A stretch of 64,000 nucleotides of DNA from Pseudaeromonas aegiceratis (GCF_046254905.1 NZ_CP158016.1:434001-498000); one strand, 5' to 3'; numbered from the stretch's first letter, positions 16,809 to 29,899 are shown. Translations and numbers: made by a program. The notes: generated from the letters alone by a model not told the origin.

Positions 16809-17750
16809 TCATGCCAGTTGGGTCAGCGGGAGGAACCACTCCCGGCGGGAGTTGAGCAGCTCGTGGGCCTGCATGGGCTTCTTGCCGGGCGGTTGCAACC
16901 GGGTCAGGCGCAGTACGCCATCGCCCGTGGCCACCTCTATGCCGGCCTTACCGACGCGCATTATGGTACCGGGCGCCGCCGCCTCGTGGGGGAGCACCTC
17001 CGCGCCCCACACCTTGATGGTGTGCTCGCCGCAGGGGAAGTGGCTGATGGGCCAGGGATTGAAGGCGCGGATGGCGCGCTCCAATGCCACGGCCGGCTGT
17101 TGCCAATCCAGTCGGGCCTCATCCTTGCTGAGTTTCTGGGCATAGTTGGCCTGGCTGTCATCCTGTGCCACGGCCGGCAGCTGGCCGGCCAGCAGACCAG
17201 ACATCGCCTCCAGCAGGGCGGTGGGGCCCAGGCTGGCCAGCTTGTCATACAGGCTGGCGGAGGTGTCGTCGGCGGCAATGGCGCAGGCGCGGGTCAACAG
17301 CATGGGGCCGGTATCCAGACCCACATCCATCTGCATGATGGTGACGCCGGTCTGGGCATCGCCGGCCCAGATGGCCCGCTGGATGGGGGCGGCCCCACGC
17401 CAGCGTGGTAGCAAGGAGCCATGGACATTGATGCAGCCAAGACGCGGTGCCTCCAGCACGGCCTTGGGCAACAGGAGCCCATAGGCCACCACTATCATGA
17501 GATCCGCGTGCAGGTCGGCCAGCAGCTGTCGGTCGGCCGCTTCCTTGAAGTTGACGGGTTGATATACCGGGATCTGGTGGGTTTGTGCCAGGACCTTGAC
17601 CGGGCTGGGGGTCAGCTTGTTGCCCCGGCCCGCCGGGCGATCCGGCTGAGTGTAGACGGCAATGATATTGTGTCCGGCCGCCAGTAACGCGGCCAGATGA
17701 CTGGCCGCAAATTCCGGGGTGCCGGCAAAGATAATCTTGGGTGACTGCAA
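16809..17750 (-). CDS. fmt: Methionyl-tRNA formyltransferase
   Basis: Fmt formylates initiator Met-tRNA with 10-formyl-tetrahydrofolate. The 313-residue protein has FAGTPEFAASHLAAL at the N-terminus, the catalytic NVHGSLLPRWRGAAPIQ near 108, and the active-site Asp in MDVGLDTGPML near 145, then a C-terminal OB-type domain. It follows def by 9 bases. Confidence 0.97.
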   Translation of the reverse strand: MQSPKIIFAGTPEFAASHLAALLAAGHNIIAVYTQPDRPAGRGNKLTPSPVKVLAQTHQIPVYQPVNFKEAADRQLLADLHADLMIVVAYGLLLPKAVLEAPRLGCINVHGSLLPRWRGAAPIQRAIWAGDAQTGVTIMQMDVGLDTGPMLLTRACAIAADDTSASLYDKLASLGPTALLEAMSGLLAGQLPAVAQDDSQANYAQKLSKDEARLDWQQPAVALERAIRAFNPWPISHFPCGEHTIKVWGAEVLPHEAAAPGTIMRVGKAGIEVATGDGVLRLTRLQPPGKKPMQAHELLNSRREWFLPLTQLA

Positions 17751-17759
17751 GGGAAAACC

Positions 17760-18272
17760 TTAAGCGTTTTGGCTGTCGAAACGGCTGAGCTTGGCCAGCT
17801 TCTGGCGCAGGCGTTGTCGCTTGAGCGGGGAGAGGTAGTCGATGAACAGCTTGCCCTGCAGGTGATCCATCTCATGCTGTAGGCAGATGGCCAGCAGATC
17901 GTCGGCCGCCAACTCGAAGCTCTGGCCGTCTTTGTCCTGGGCTCGGATCCGGATCCGCTCTGCTCTGGGCACCAGGGCGCGGTAATCGGGGACGGACAGA
18001 CAGCCCTCCTCTATCCCGGTATCCCCCTCTTTGGACAGGATTTCTGGATTGATGAATACCTGAGGCTGATCGCGATTTTCTGAAATATCAATCACGATAA
18101 TGCGTTGATGAATGTTGACCTGTGTCGCAGCCAGGCCGATGCCCTCTTCTGCATACATGGTTTCAAACATATCATCAATTATCTGGTGGACCCCTTCATG
18201 GAACTGGGTAACCGGCTTTGCGACGGTGCGCAGGCGTTCATCGGGGAAACGCAAAACTTCTAAAATCGCCAT
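17760..18272 (-). CDS. def: Peptide deformylase
   Basis: Def removes the formyl group from nascent proteins. All three metal-site motifs are present in the 170-residue protein: GIGLAATQ near 45, EGCLS near 89 and QHEMDH near 131. It opens the def-fmt-rsmB-trkA-trkH operon and is divergent from the LysM gene. Confidence 0.97.
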   Translation of the reverse strand: MAILEVLRFPDERLRTVAKPVTQFHEGVHQIIDDMFETMYAEEGIGLAATQVNIHQRIIVIDISENRDQPQVFINPEILSKEGDTGIEEGCLSVPDYRALVPRAERIRIRAQDKDGQSFELAADDLLAICLQHEMDHLQGKLFIDYLSPLKRQRLRQKLAKLSRFDSQNA

Positions 18273-18370
18273 ATTCGTTACGGAATAACTACACTAGTCT
18301 GTAAACATTGGCGTAATTCTAGTCAAATATGCGGCAAATTAATAGTTACGCGGCATCTTCAAGGACAGGG

Positions 18371-19453
18371 ATGGTTATGAGATTGAGACATATTGGATTC
18401 TTTTTGTGTGGAGCGCTCCTTTCGTTTGCCTCCGCAGCCCAGACCTTGGCTTTGAAAGAGAATCACCCCCAGACCTATGTGGTGAAGAAGGGCGACACCC
18501 TGTGGGACATTTCGGCCCATTTTCTCAAGAGCCCCTGGCTCTGGCCTCGGTTGTGGCAAGCCAATCCCCAAGTGAAGAATCCACACCTTATTTATCCTGG
18601 TGATCTGCTGACCCTGATCTGGGTGGACGGTGAGCCTCGGTTGGTGCGCAAACCGACGATCAAGCTGTCGCCGACCATGCGTGTTGAGCCGAAGGCCTCA
18701 CCGATCCCGGTGCTGAGCTTTGACGAGATAGGTCCCTTCCTCACCACCAACCATATCTTTGAGGCGGGGCTGGATCTGGATCAGCTGCCCTATGTGTTGG
18801 GGGAGAACGAGAACAGCATCGCCATGCAGGAGGGGCAGACCCTATTTATTCACGGCACTCTGCAGCCAGGTGTGAGTTATGCCCTCTACCGACCGGGGGA
18901 GCTGTACAAGGATCGCACCACCAAGGAGGAGTTGGGGCGTGAAGCCATCCTCTCTGGCGTTGGGGTGGCGCAACAGGCCTATGGTGAAGAGCGCAGCGTG
19001 CTGACCGTGACGCGCAGCTATCGTGAAATCCGTCAGGGTGATCGCCTGGTGCCGATCCCCAGCCAAGAGAGCCTGAGTGCCTACTTCTCGCCACAGCCGG
19101 GGCAACTGACCAATGAGTTGGGCTACGTGGTTGATGTGCCGCTCAAGGTGACTGGGGTGGGGAAATATGATGTGGTGCTGATCAACCGTGGTGCGCGCGA
19201 CCAGGTACACCCCGGGGATGTGTTCAGCGTGCTTCGCCCCGGCACCAAGGTGGTGGGTAAAGGCGCTGACGATATCAGCTATCGCATATATGGTTCTGTC
19301 GGCGACAAGTTGTTTGCCTCCGACAGTGAAATCTTGCCGAACGATCGTGTGGGGCAGGTGATGGTAGTGAAGGTGTATGACAAGCTGAGCATGGCCTTCG
19401 TCATGAGTTCTCAGCGCATGGTGCGCAAGGGATACTCCCTGACCAATCCCTGA
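18371..19453 (+). CDS. LysM-domain exported protein
   Basis: The 360-residue protein has a signal peptide (MRLRHIGFFLCGALLSFASA, with cleavage near SAAQ) and one LysM peptidoglycan-binding domain, YVVKKGDTLWDIS to PHLIYPGDLL, at about residues 37-85. The rest is a beta-rich region of unknown role ending MVRKGYSLTNP. AAGGACAGGG supports the ATG at 18371 or the one at 18377. Similar LysM genes sit between def and dprA in vibrios. It probably acts in the periplasm on cell wall. Its stop overlaps the dprA start. Confidence 0.85.
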   Translation: MVMRLRHIGFFLCGALLSFASAAQTLALKENHPQTYVVKKGDTLWDISAHFLKSPWLWPRLWQANPQVKNPHLIYPGDLLTLIWVDGEPRLVRKPTIKLSPTMRVEPKASPIPVLSFDEIGPFLTTNHIFEAGLDLDQLPYVLGENENSIAMQEGQTLFIHGTLQPGVSYALYRPGELYKDRTTKEELGREAILSGVGVAQQAYGEERSVLTVTRSYREIRQGDRLVPIPSQESLSAYFSPQPGQLTNELGYVVDVPLKVTGVGKYDVVLINRGARDQVHPGDVFSVLRPGTKVVGKGADDISYRIYGSVGDKLFASDSEILPNDRVGQVMVVKVYDKLSMAFVMSSQRMVRKGYSLTNP

Positions 19454-20556
19454 TGATGGCCATCTGCCATTTGGAGGCTTGGCTGCGGTTGGCGCTGTTG
19501 CCTGGCATAGGTCCGGTGCGGGGGCGCCAATTGTTGGCGCGCAGCTCGCTGGACCGGTTGTGTCAGGCGGACGCGCCGGCGTTGGTGCAGCTGGGGCTCA
19601 ATGCCCAGCAGATAGCGCATTGGCTGAACCCGGATCAACGGAAGTTGAGCCGGGTTTTTTCTTGGCTGGAACAAGCGGGCAATCAACTGCTGACTCTTGA
19701 TGATGTGGCTTATCCGCGCCTGTTGCGTGAAACGGTGGGCGCGCCCTTATTGCTGTTTGTCCAGGGACACGTCGAGGCGCTCAGCACTCCCCTGCTGGCG
19801 GTGGTGGGGACGCGCCAACCGACGCCGGGCGGTCGGTTGGCCGCCCAATGCCTGGGGCGTGATCTGGTGCAGGCGGGAATCGGGCTGTGCTCCGGGCTGG
19901 CCCTGGGGATTGATGGGGTGGCTCATCAGACGGCGCTGCAGCAGCACGGCGTGACGGTGGCTGTGCTGGGTACTGGGTTGGCCCAAATATATCCGCGGCG
20001 CCACATTCCTTTGGCCCGGGATATCCTGGCCCAGGGCGGCGCCCTGGTCTCCGAGTTTTGGCCCGACGAAGGCGTGCGGGCGGAGAACTTTCCGCGGCGC
20101 AATCGCATCATCAGCGGCTTGAGCATGGGCACCCTGGTGGTGGAGGCGGCGGAGCAGAGCGGTTCACTCATCACGGCCCGCCTTGCCCTGGAGCAGGGAA
20201 GGGAGCTGTTTGTCGTGCCTGGTAGTTGGCAAAACCCCCAGGCCAGGGGATGCCATCGTTTAATTCAACAAGGGGCAAAACTAGTTTGCAATGCGGCCGA
20301 TATAGTGGAAGAGCTCGGACAGTTTCTGGGCGATAAGGGCCGGATGGCCCCTGACGGCGCACCACAGAAGCTTCCAGGCCATTTGCCAACAGATAATTTG
20401 TTGGATAACGTAGGTTATGAGGCGACGGATATTGATACCATCGCCGCGTTGAGCCAATGTCCCATCGACCAGGTGATGGGGCAGCTTATCGAGCTGGAAC
20501 TGTTGGGTTGGATCGCATCCGTTCCCGGGGGTTATGTAAGAACGCGGAGGGACTGA
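19453..20556 (+). CDS. dprA: DNA-processing protein DprA/Smf
   Basis: DprA loads RecA on incoming single strands during transformation. The 367-residue protein has a SAM-like helical N-terminus, the Rossmann-like DprA fold with GTRQPTPGGRLAA near 118, CSGLALGIDGVAHQ near 145, FPRRNRIISGLS near 215 and GSLITARLALEQGRE near 237, and a C-terminal winged-helix-like domain. The start overlaps the LysM gene stop (ATGA type). Confidence 0.94.
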   Translation: MMAICHLEAWLRLALLPGIGPVRGRQLLARSSLDRLCQADAPALVQLGLNAQQIAHWLNPDQRKLSRVFSWLEQAGNQLLTLDDVAYPRLLRETVGAPLLLFVQGHVEALSTPLLAVVGTRQPTPGGRLAAQCLGRDLVQAGIGLCSGLALGIDGVAHQTALQQHGVTVAVLGTGLAQIYPRRHIPLARDILAQGGALVSEFWPDEGVRAENFPRRNRIISGLSMGTLVVEAAEQSGSLITARLALEQGRELFVVPGSWQNPQARGCHRLIQQGAKLVCNAADIVEELGQFLGDKGRMAPDGAPQKLPGHLPTDNLLDNVGYEATDIDTIAALSQCPIDQVMGQLIELELLGWIASVPGGYVRTRRD

Positions 20557-20558
20557 CG

Positions 20559-21032
20559 ATGTTTGATGTGCTGATGTACCTTTTCGAGACCTATGTCCAG
20601 AGCGATGCCGATTTGATGGTGGATCAGGACGAGCTAGCCGATGAGCTGACCCGTGCCGGTTTCCATCAGGATGAGATATACAAGGCGCTGTCCTGGCTAG
20701 AACATCTGGCAGAGTTGCATGACGAGGCCAAGGCGCCTGTGTTGGTGGCCAGTGATGCGGCCTCCTTCCGTATTTATACCGCCGAGGAGCAGGACAAGCT
20801 CAGCACGTCCTGTCGTGGTTTCCTGCTGTTCCTTGAGCAGGTGGGGGTGTTGAGTGCCCCGGCCCGGGAGGTGGTCATCGATCGCCTGATGGAGCTGGAT
20901 TCAGCTGAAATTGAGCTGGATGATCTCAAGTGGGTGGTGCTCATGGTGCTGTTCAATCTGCCGGGCAACGAGAATGCCTGTCATCAGATGGAAAATCTGT
21001 TGTTCGAGGAGCCTGCCGGCCTCATTCACTGA
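20559..21032 (+). CDS. smg: Smg family protein
   Basis: A 157-residue acidic protein of the DUF494/Smg family, the same length as E. coli Smg and likewise directly behind dprA. It starts MFDVLMYLFETYVQSDADL after a GGAGGGA ribosome binding site, 2 bases past the dprA stop. The longer frame from 20457 runs inside dprA and is rejected. The biochemical role is unknown. Confidence 0.92.
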   Translation: MFDVLMYLFETYVQSDADLMVDQDELADELTRAGFHQDEIYKALSWLEHLAELHDEAKAPVLVASDAASFRIYTAEEQDKLSTSCRGFLLFLEQVGVLSAPAREVVIDRLMELDSAEIELDDLKWVVLMVLFNLPGNENACHQMENLLFEEPAGLIH

Positions 21033-21082
21033 CACTGTCGGTGCCGGCTGCTAGAATGCAGCCGGTTTTGTCGGAGGCGGTC

Positions 21083-21652
21083 ATGTCTAAAATCGATCCC
21101 GAGCTGTTTCGTGCCGAGGCCCATGCCCTGGCGCACTCTCACGGTCCCTGTCCGCAATGCGGTGCCGAACTGGTGCTGCGCCATGGCAAGCATGGCCCTT
21201 TCTTAGGCTGTTCTGCGTATCCGCAATGTGATTATGTTCGTGCCAGAAATGGGCAGGGCGGCTCCGTGGAGAAGATCCTGGAGGGGACCCAGTGCCCCGA
21301 ATGCGGTGACGTGCTGGTGATCCGCAAGGGGCGTTATGGGCTCTTCATCGCCTGCAGCCAGTTTCCCGACTGCCGACATGTTGAGCAGGATGGGGAGCCC
21401 GCCCCAGCGACTGAGTCCATCTCCTGCCCGGCCTGCGGCAAAGGTCAGCTGGTCGCCAGGCAATCGCGCCAAGGCAAACTCTTCTATGCCTGCGATGCCT
21501 ATCCCAAGTGCAAATTCGTGGTGAATGACCCGCCGGTCGCCCAGCCCTGTCCGCAATGTGGTAGTGCCATCTTGGTCAGGCGCCAGGGGGCATCGGGGGC
21601 CTATTTGTGTTGTCCGCAAAAAAACTGTACCTACCGCAGTGACTCACTATAA
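21083..21652 (+). CDS. yrdD: YrdD-like protein with topoisomerase zinc-ribbon domains
   Basis: The 189-residue protein is made of about four zinc-ribbon repeats like the C-terminus of topoisomerase I: CPQCGAEL, CPECGDVL, CPACGKGQ and CPQCGSAI, each followed by a GxxGxFxxCSxYPxC-type half. It probably binds single-stranded DNA. The ATG at 21083 follows GGAGGCGGTC. It lies between smg and purE in the block matching E. coli smg-yrdD-tsaC. Confidence 0.88.
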   Translation: MSKIDPELFRAEAHALAHSHGPCPQCGAELVLRHGKHGPFLGCSAYPQCDYVRARNGQGGSVEKILEGTQCPECGDVLVIRKGRYGLFIACSQFPDCRHVEQDGEPAPATESISCPACGKGQLVARQSRQGKLFYACDAYPKCKFVVNDPPVAQPCPQCGSAILVRRQGASGAYLCCPQKNCTYRSDSL

Positions 21653-21700
21653 TGCGCGCAAAGGTTTTTCTGCCGACCACGCTAGATAAGGAAGATCATC

Positions 21701-22204
21701 ATGTCTAAACCGTTTGTCGCCATCCTGATGGGCTCCGATTCTGACTTTCCGGTGATGCAAACCACCCTGGATGTATTGAAGTCCTTCGACATTCGCTACG
21801 AGGTGAAGGTGACCTCTGCACACCGTACACCGGCGGCGACCCATGCCTATGTGACCGATGCGGAACAACGTGGCTGCAAGGTCTTCATCTGTGCCGCCGG
21901 CTTGGCGGCGCATCTGGGCGGGGCGGTTGCCGGCATCACCACGCGCCCGGTGATCGGGGTGCCCATTGATGGCGGTCCGCTCAAGGGGATGGACGCGCTT
22001 CTGTCTACCGTACAAATGCCTGGCGGGGTGCCGGTGGCAACCGTCGCCATCGGCAAGGCCGGGGCGAAGAACGCCGGCTACTTGGCGGCGCAAATGCTGG
22101 CGGTCGCCGATGACGAGCTGGCCGCCAAGGTCAAGGCGGAACGGCAGAAGAATGCCGAAGAGGTGATGGCCAAGGACGCCGCCTTGCAAGCCCAGCTGAA
22201 ATAA
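21701..22204 (+). CDS. purE: PurE, N5-carboxyaminoimidazole ribonucleotide mutase (variant)
   Basis: PurE converts N5-CAIR to CAIR in purine synthesis. The 167-residue protein has GSDSDFPVM at the N-terminus and SAHRTP near 44, as in class I bacterial enzymes. However, where most class I PurE read GGAAHLPGM this one has GLAAHLGGA, and the following PVIGVPIDGGPLKGMDALLSTVQMP region is also its own subtype (shown as one conserved stretch near 88-110). No purK is adjacent. It sits between yrdD and tsaC, an insertion relative to E. coli. Confidence 0.88.
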   Translation: MSKPFVAILMGSDSDFPVMQTTLDVLKSFDIRYEVKVTSAHRTPAATHAYVTDAEQRGCKVFICAAGLAAHLGGAVAGITTRPVIGVPIDGGPLKGMDALLSTVQMPGGVPVATVAIGKAGAKNAGYLAAQMLAVADDELAAKVKAERQKNAEEVMAKDAALQAQLK

Positions 22205-22212
22205 CTAAGATG

Positions 22213-22242
22213 AGCGGCAGTGATTTCCACCGCCGCTTTTCT
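22213..22242 (+). terminator. Possible purE terminator
   Basis: AGCGGC (22213-22218) pairs with GCCGCT (22232-22237), extended by GTG/CAC across one mismatch, then TTTCTT. It lies directly before the tsaC ATG at 22244, so it may instead modulate tsaC translation. Confidence 0.4.
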
Positions 22243-22243
22243 T

Positions 22244-22804
22244 ATGACCTCACCGTATCTTGACGCTATCACCCATCTGCAAGCCGGCAATGTCATTGCC
22301 TATGCGACCGAGGCCGTCTTCGGTCTGGGTTGTGACCCGGACAACGAGGCGGCCGTGCACAAGTTATTGGCCATCAAACAACGCCCGGTGGACAAGGGGC
22401 TCATCCTGATCGCCGCCGACTGGTCGCAGCTCACCGCCTATGTTGACGATGCGCAGCTGACCAACGATGCGCTGCGGCGAGTGCTGGCCAGCTGGCCCGG
22501 TCCCTTTACCTGGGTGATGCCCGCCCTGCCGACCACGCCGCGCTGGTTGACTGGCAGGTTTGACTCCCTTGCGGTGCGGGTGACGGCCCATCCGCAGGTG
22601 CGTGCCCTGTGCCTGGCCTACGGGAAACCCCTGGTCTCCACCAGTGCCAACTTAAGTGGCGAGGCACCCTGCCGCAGCGCGGCCGATGTGTGGGCTCAGC
22701 TGGGGGGGCGGGTCGATTATGTGCTACCTGGTGCTGTGGGCGGGGCGACTAACCCGTCACAGATCCGCGATGCGTGCACCGGTGAGGTGTTGCGTCCGGC
22801 GTGA
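22244..22804 (+). CDS. tsaC: Threonylcarbamoyl-AMP synthase TsaC
   Basis: TsaC makes threonylcarbamoyl-AMP for t6A37 in tRNAs reading ANN codons. The 186-residue protein matches the YrdC fold: KQRPVDKGLILIAA near 45, SLAVRVTAHP near 112 and STSANLSGEAP near 135. The motif that is usually PTEAVFG reads ATEAVFG. I placed the start at 22244 to fit the family; an in-frame ATG at 22220 lies inside the hairpin and would add 8 residues. No clear Shine-Dalgarno is present for either. Confidence 0.9.
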   Translation: MTSPYLDAITHLQAGNVIAYATEAVFGLGCDPDNEAAVHKLLAIKQRPVDKGLILIAADWSQLTAYVDDAQLTNDALRRVLASWPGPFTWVMPALPTTPRWLTGRFDSLAVRVTAHPQVRALCLAYGKPLVSTSANLSGEAPCRSAADVWAQLGGRVDYVLPGAVGGATNPSQIRDACTGEVLRPA

Positions 22805-22875
22805 GGCCTAGCCTTGTCTGGGGGGGATAAAAGGCGTTTAATCCCCCTAGACAGGAATTTAGAGCAGGAACGCAC

Positions 22876-23697
22876 ATGGATCGCTATGCCGTATTTGGCA
22901 ATCCCATCAGCCACAGCAAGTCTCCCTTCATTCATACCCTGTTTGCCCGGCAAACCCAGCAACTCATGCGCTATGAAGCCTTGCTGGCGCCCTTGGATGG
23001 CTTTTCTCAGGCCTTGGCGCAATTTTTTGCCGCGGGGGGCAAAGGGTGTAACGTGACGGTACCCTTTAAAGAACAGGCCTTTGGTCTGGTGCAACAGTTG
23101 AGCCCCCGGGCCAAGCTGGCCGGGGCCATCAACACGATACGCCTGACCGATGATGGTGTGTTGCTGGGGGATAATACCGACGGTGCCGGCTTGGTACAGG
23201 ATCTGCTGCTGCATATCCCCAGTTTGGCCGGGATGCGCATCCTGCTATTGGGTGCCGGCGGTGCGGCCCGTGGTGTGGTGGGCCCGCTGCTGGGACAGCA
23301 ACCGGCGACCTTGACCATCGCCAACCGTACGCTCGTCAAGGCGCAACAGCTGGCGGCGCATTTTTCCTCCCTGGCCCCCGTGAGTGCCTGTGCCTTTGAT
23401 GAGCTGGCGGGGCCATTTGATCTCATCATCAACTCCACCTCCGCTAGCTTAGCCGGTGAGGTGCCGCCGATCCCTTCCGGATTGATCCATGGCGATATCG
23501 CCGTCTATGACATGATGTATGGGGCCAGCGAAACCTGCTTTAATCAGTGGGCGAGAGAGCTGGGTGCCCGAGCCTGTATCGATGGATTAGGCATGCTGGT
23601 CTGCCAGGCGGCCGAAAGTTTCATGCTGTGGCGGGGCATTCGCCCCGGCACCAAGCAGGTCATTTCCGAGCTAAGACGCAATCTGGGGGCAAGATGA
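22876..23697 (+). CDS. aroE: Shikimate dehydrogenase AroE
   Basis: AroE reduces 3-dehydroshikimate with NADPH in aromatic amino acid synthesis. The 273-residue protein has the substrate site NPISHSKSPFIH near 12, catalytic Lys in GCNVTVPFKEQ near 65, Asn/Asp in DNTDGAGL near 102 and the nucleotide-binding GAGGAARGV near 128. It has the length of E. coli AroE (272). Its stop overlaps the next start (ATGA). Confidence 0.96.
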   Translation: MDRYAVFGNPISHSKSPFIHTLFARQTQQLMRYEALLAPLDGFSQALAQFFAAGGKGCNVTVPFKEQAFGLVQQLSPRAKLAGAINTIRLTDDGVLLGDNTDGAGLVQDLLLHIPSLAGMRILLLGAGGAARGVVGPLLGQQPATLTIANRTLVKAQQLAAHFSSLAPVSACAFDELAGPFDLIINSTSASLAGEVPPIPSGLIHGDIAVYDMMYGASETCFNQWARELGARACIDGLGMLVCQAAESFMLWRGIRPGTKQVISELRRNLGAR

Positions 23698-23954
23698 ATC
23701 AGGAAATCCTGTTTAATGAAGGCGCGCAGTGGCATGCAGCCGAACAGCGTGTTGAGTTCACGGCACAACAGCTGGGGGCGCTCATCCGCTGCTTTATCAG
23801 CCATGGCCAGCTGGAACAGCTGGCCGGAGAGCCCCTCTTGTCTGAGCAGGCCATTCTCAGCGCATTCGAACGGCTGCGCTTTGATCTTGAGGAGCGAGCC
23901 GAGGAGCTTATCGAGGCACAGGAATTTGCCGAGGATGGCGCTATCTATCTTTAG
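23694..23954 (+). CDS. DUF1488 family protein (YrdB-like)
   Basis: An 86-residue cytosolic protein with the DUF1488 pattern (ILFNEGAQWHAAEQRVEF, then an acidic helix-rich C-terminus). E. coli yrdB occupies the same place behind aroE. The function is unknown. It is translationally coupled to aroE and its stop overlaps that of the convergent gamma-carbonic anhydrase gene. Confidence 0.8.
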   Translation: MNQEILFNEGAQWHAAEQRVEFTAQQLGALIRCFISHGQLEQLAGEPLLSEQAILSAFERLRFDLEERAEELIEAQEFAEDGAIYL

Positions 23955-24499
23955 GCACTGATTGCCGACAGATACTCCCCTTTGAGCAGTACATAGTTTT
24001 CGGCAGACTGGCGGAAAAAGGCTAACTCCTCCTGTGTGAGGCGACGAACCTGACGCACCGGTGCGCCCAGATAAAGGTAACCTGATGCCAGTCGTTTCCC
24101 CGGTGGCACCAGACTGCCCGCGCCTAGCAACACTTCATCCTCCAGAATCGAACCATCCAGGATGATGCTGCCCATGCCGATGAGGCAGCGGTTGCCTATG
24201 GTACAGGCATGCAGCATCACCTTGTGGCCCACTGTTACCTCGGCCCCTATGATCAGCGGCAGGCCGGCTGGATGCGTCGATGATGGGCGCGAGACGTGTA
24301 GCACGCAGCCGTCTTGCACATTGCTGCGTTCCCCTATCTGGATGTAGTTCACATCACCTCGTACCACGGACTGGGGCCAGATGCTGCAGTCCTTGCCCAA
24401 TTCGACGCGACCTATCACGTTGGCCGCGGGATCGATGTAACAACCTTGGCCACATTCGGGCCAGTGGGCACCAAATGCCCGAAGAGAAGCTGGGGTCAT
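23951..24499 (-). CDS. yrdA: Gamma-class carbonic anhydrase-like protein (YrdA type)
   Basis: A left-handed beta-helix protein of 182 residues with hexapeptide repeats (VIGRVELGKDCSIWPQSVV, HACTIGNRCLIGMGS). Metal-binding His residues of the gamma-CA family are visible in VLHVS near 67, VGHKVMLHA near 90-95. Activity of YrdA-type members is uncertain. E. coli yrdA also stands beside rrnD, as here beside the rrn operon. Confidence 0.88.
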   Translation of the reverse strand: MTPASLRAFGAHWPECGQGCYIDPAANVIGRVELGKDCSIWPQSVVRGDVNYIQIGERSNVQDGCVLHVSRPSSTHPAGLPLIIGAEVTVGHKVMLHACTIGNRCLIGMGSIILDGSILEDEVLLGAGSLVPPGKRLASGYLYLGAPVRQVRRLTQEELAFFRQSAENYVLLKGEYLSAISA

Positions 24500-24626
24500 A
24501 TGCGGTCACACTCCTATAAACGGCTCATCAAAAACCAATTTTGTGGATAAGTCTGTTGGCAAGCTGAACGCAATCGGTGGGCAGCCTGTGACAAGGAAAA
24601 ATACCTGAATTTTCGCCAAAAATCCC

Positions 24627-24654
24627 TTGCCAGGTTGGCCGAGGTCTCTATAAT
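24627..24654 (+). promoter_or_regulatory. rrn promoter P1
   Basis: TTGCCA (24627-24632), 16-bp spacer, TATAAT (24649-24654), followed by a GCGCC discriminator typical of stringent control. AT-rich sequence upstream (from about 24597) can serve as an UP element. The whole 24500-24928 gap is rrn leader and promoter region; I see no gene in it. Confidence 0.85.
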
Positions 24655-24712
24655 GCGCCCTCGTTGTCAGGGCACAGCCCGGCAGCAGAGGAAAGCAGCT
24701 AGCAAATAGCGC

Positions 24713-24740
24713 TTGACTCAAAGCGGGAAGCGAGTAAGAT
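24713..24740 (+). promoter_or_regulatory. rrn promoter P2
   Basis: TTGACT (24713-24718), 16-bp spacer, TAAGAT (24735-24740) and again a GCGC discriminator, 86 bp downstream of P1. Confidence 0.75.
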
Positions 24741-24774
24741 GCGCATCCCACGACGCCGGTGAAACGGGTCGAAC

Positions 24775-24787
24775 CGCTCTTTAACAA
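24775..24787 (+). promoter_or_regulatory. boxA antitermination site, rrn leader
   Basis: CGCTCTTTAACAA, one base off the E. coli boxA, ahead of 16S as expected for the Nus antitermination complex. Confidence 0.85.
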
Positions 24788-24928
24788 TTCAATTCAAGCA
24801 ATCTGTGTGGGCACTCGCAGAGATTGAAGTCAATCGACAAAATTGATTTTCAATGTCTGATGAAGTGACCAAAGCGGATCGAAAGATCCAGCAACAGTTA
24901 ATTCAGAATTCATTGAGCCAAAAACTTT

Positions 24929-26470
<1,542 letters not shown>

Positions 26471-26587
26471 TCTTGATGACGCAATGTCTGCTGAGTGACC
26501 ACACAGATTGCCTGAATTGAAATGTAGAGAGAGCAAAGCGATGTTTGTTTTGGCTCTGGACGGAGTAAGCAGGACCGCCACATTGGC

Positions 26588-26663
26588 GCTCAGCTTCGCC
26601 GGCTCAGCTTCGCCAAGAACAAAATTCGTTGCAGCGCGTAGCGCTGCACAGCACGAATTTTGT
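26588..26663 (+). repeat. Spacer repeats and long hairpin before tRNA-Glu
   Basis: GCTCAGCTTCGCC occurs twice in tandem (26588-26600, 26602-26614). It is followed by a two-part perfect inverted repeat, ACAAAATTCGT/ACGAATTTTGT enclosing TGCAGCGC/GCGCTGCA, whose right arm overlaps the first two bases of tRNA-Glu. Confidence 0.7.
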
Positions 26664-26737
26664 CCCCTTCGTCTAGAGGCCTAGGACACCGCCCTTTCAC
26701 GGCGGTAACAGGGGTTCGAATCCCCTAGGGGACGCCA
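26662..26737 (+). tRNA. gltT: tRNA-Glu (anticodon TTC)
   Basis: 76 nt with encoded CCA, nearly identical to E. coli tRNA-Glu; anticodon TTC in the CCGCCCTTTCACGGCGG arm. Located in the 16S-23S spacer. Confidence 0.98.
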
Positions 26738-26799
26738 TTCATGCGTTGAGAATGCAGAGCTAAGAAGCTAATTCTTACCTCTGTTTTCTTCGTGAAAAC

Positions 26800-26812
26800 T
26801 GCTCTTTAACAA
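26800..26812 (+). promoter_or_regulatory. boxA antitermination site, 16S-23S spacer
   Basis: TGCTCTTTAACAA, identical to E. coli boxA, ahead of 23S. Confidence 0.85.
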
Positions 26813-26938
26813 TCTGGAAAGCTGATTCAAAAGTTCTAAATACTGTTACAAGTGTCTTGGAACTTCTTGGCGAAAACAAAGTTGTAACACAGTCCTTGTG
26901 TGCGACGTCGAGAGTCGAAAGACTTCTTGGGGTTGTAT

Positions 26939-29826
<2,888 letters not shown>

Positions 29827-29899
29827 TACAACACCCAAGAGGTCTTAGACCTTGTAGCAGTGCTAGTAGAACAGAATTCAGCTTTTCGGATTATGAATT

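Noticed and set aside
26588..26614. CRISPR-like repeats
   Set aside because: Only two 13-bp units with no spacers, inside the rRNA spacer; no cas gene anywhere in the window.
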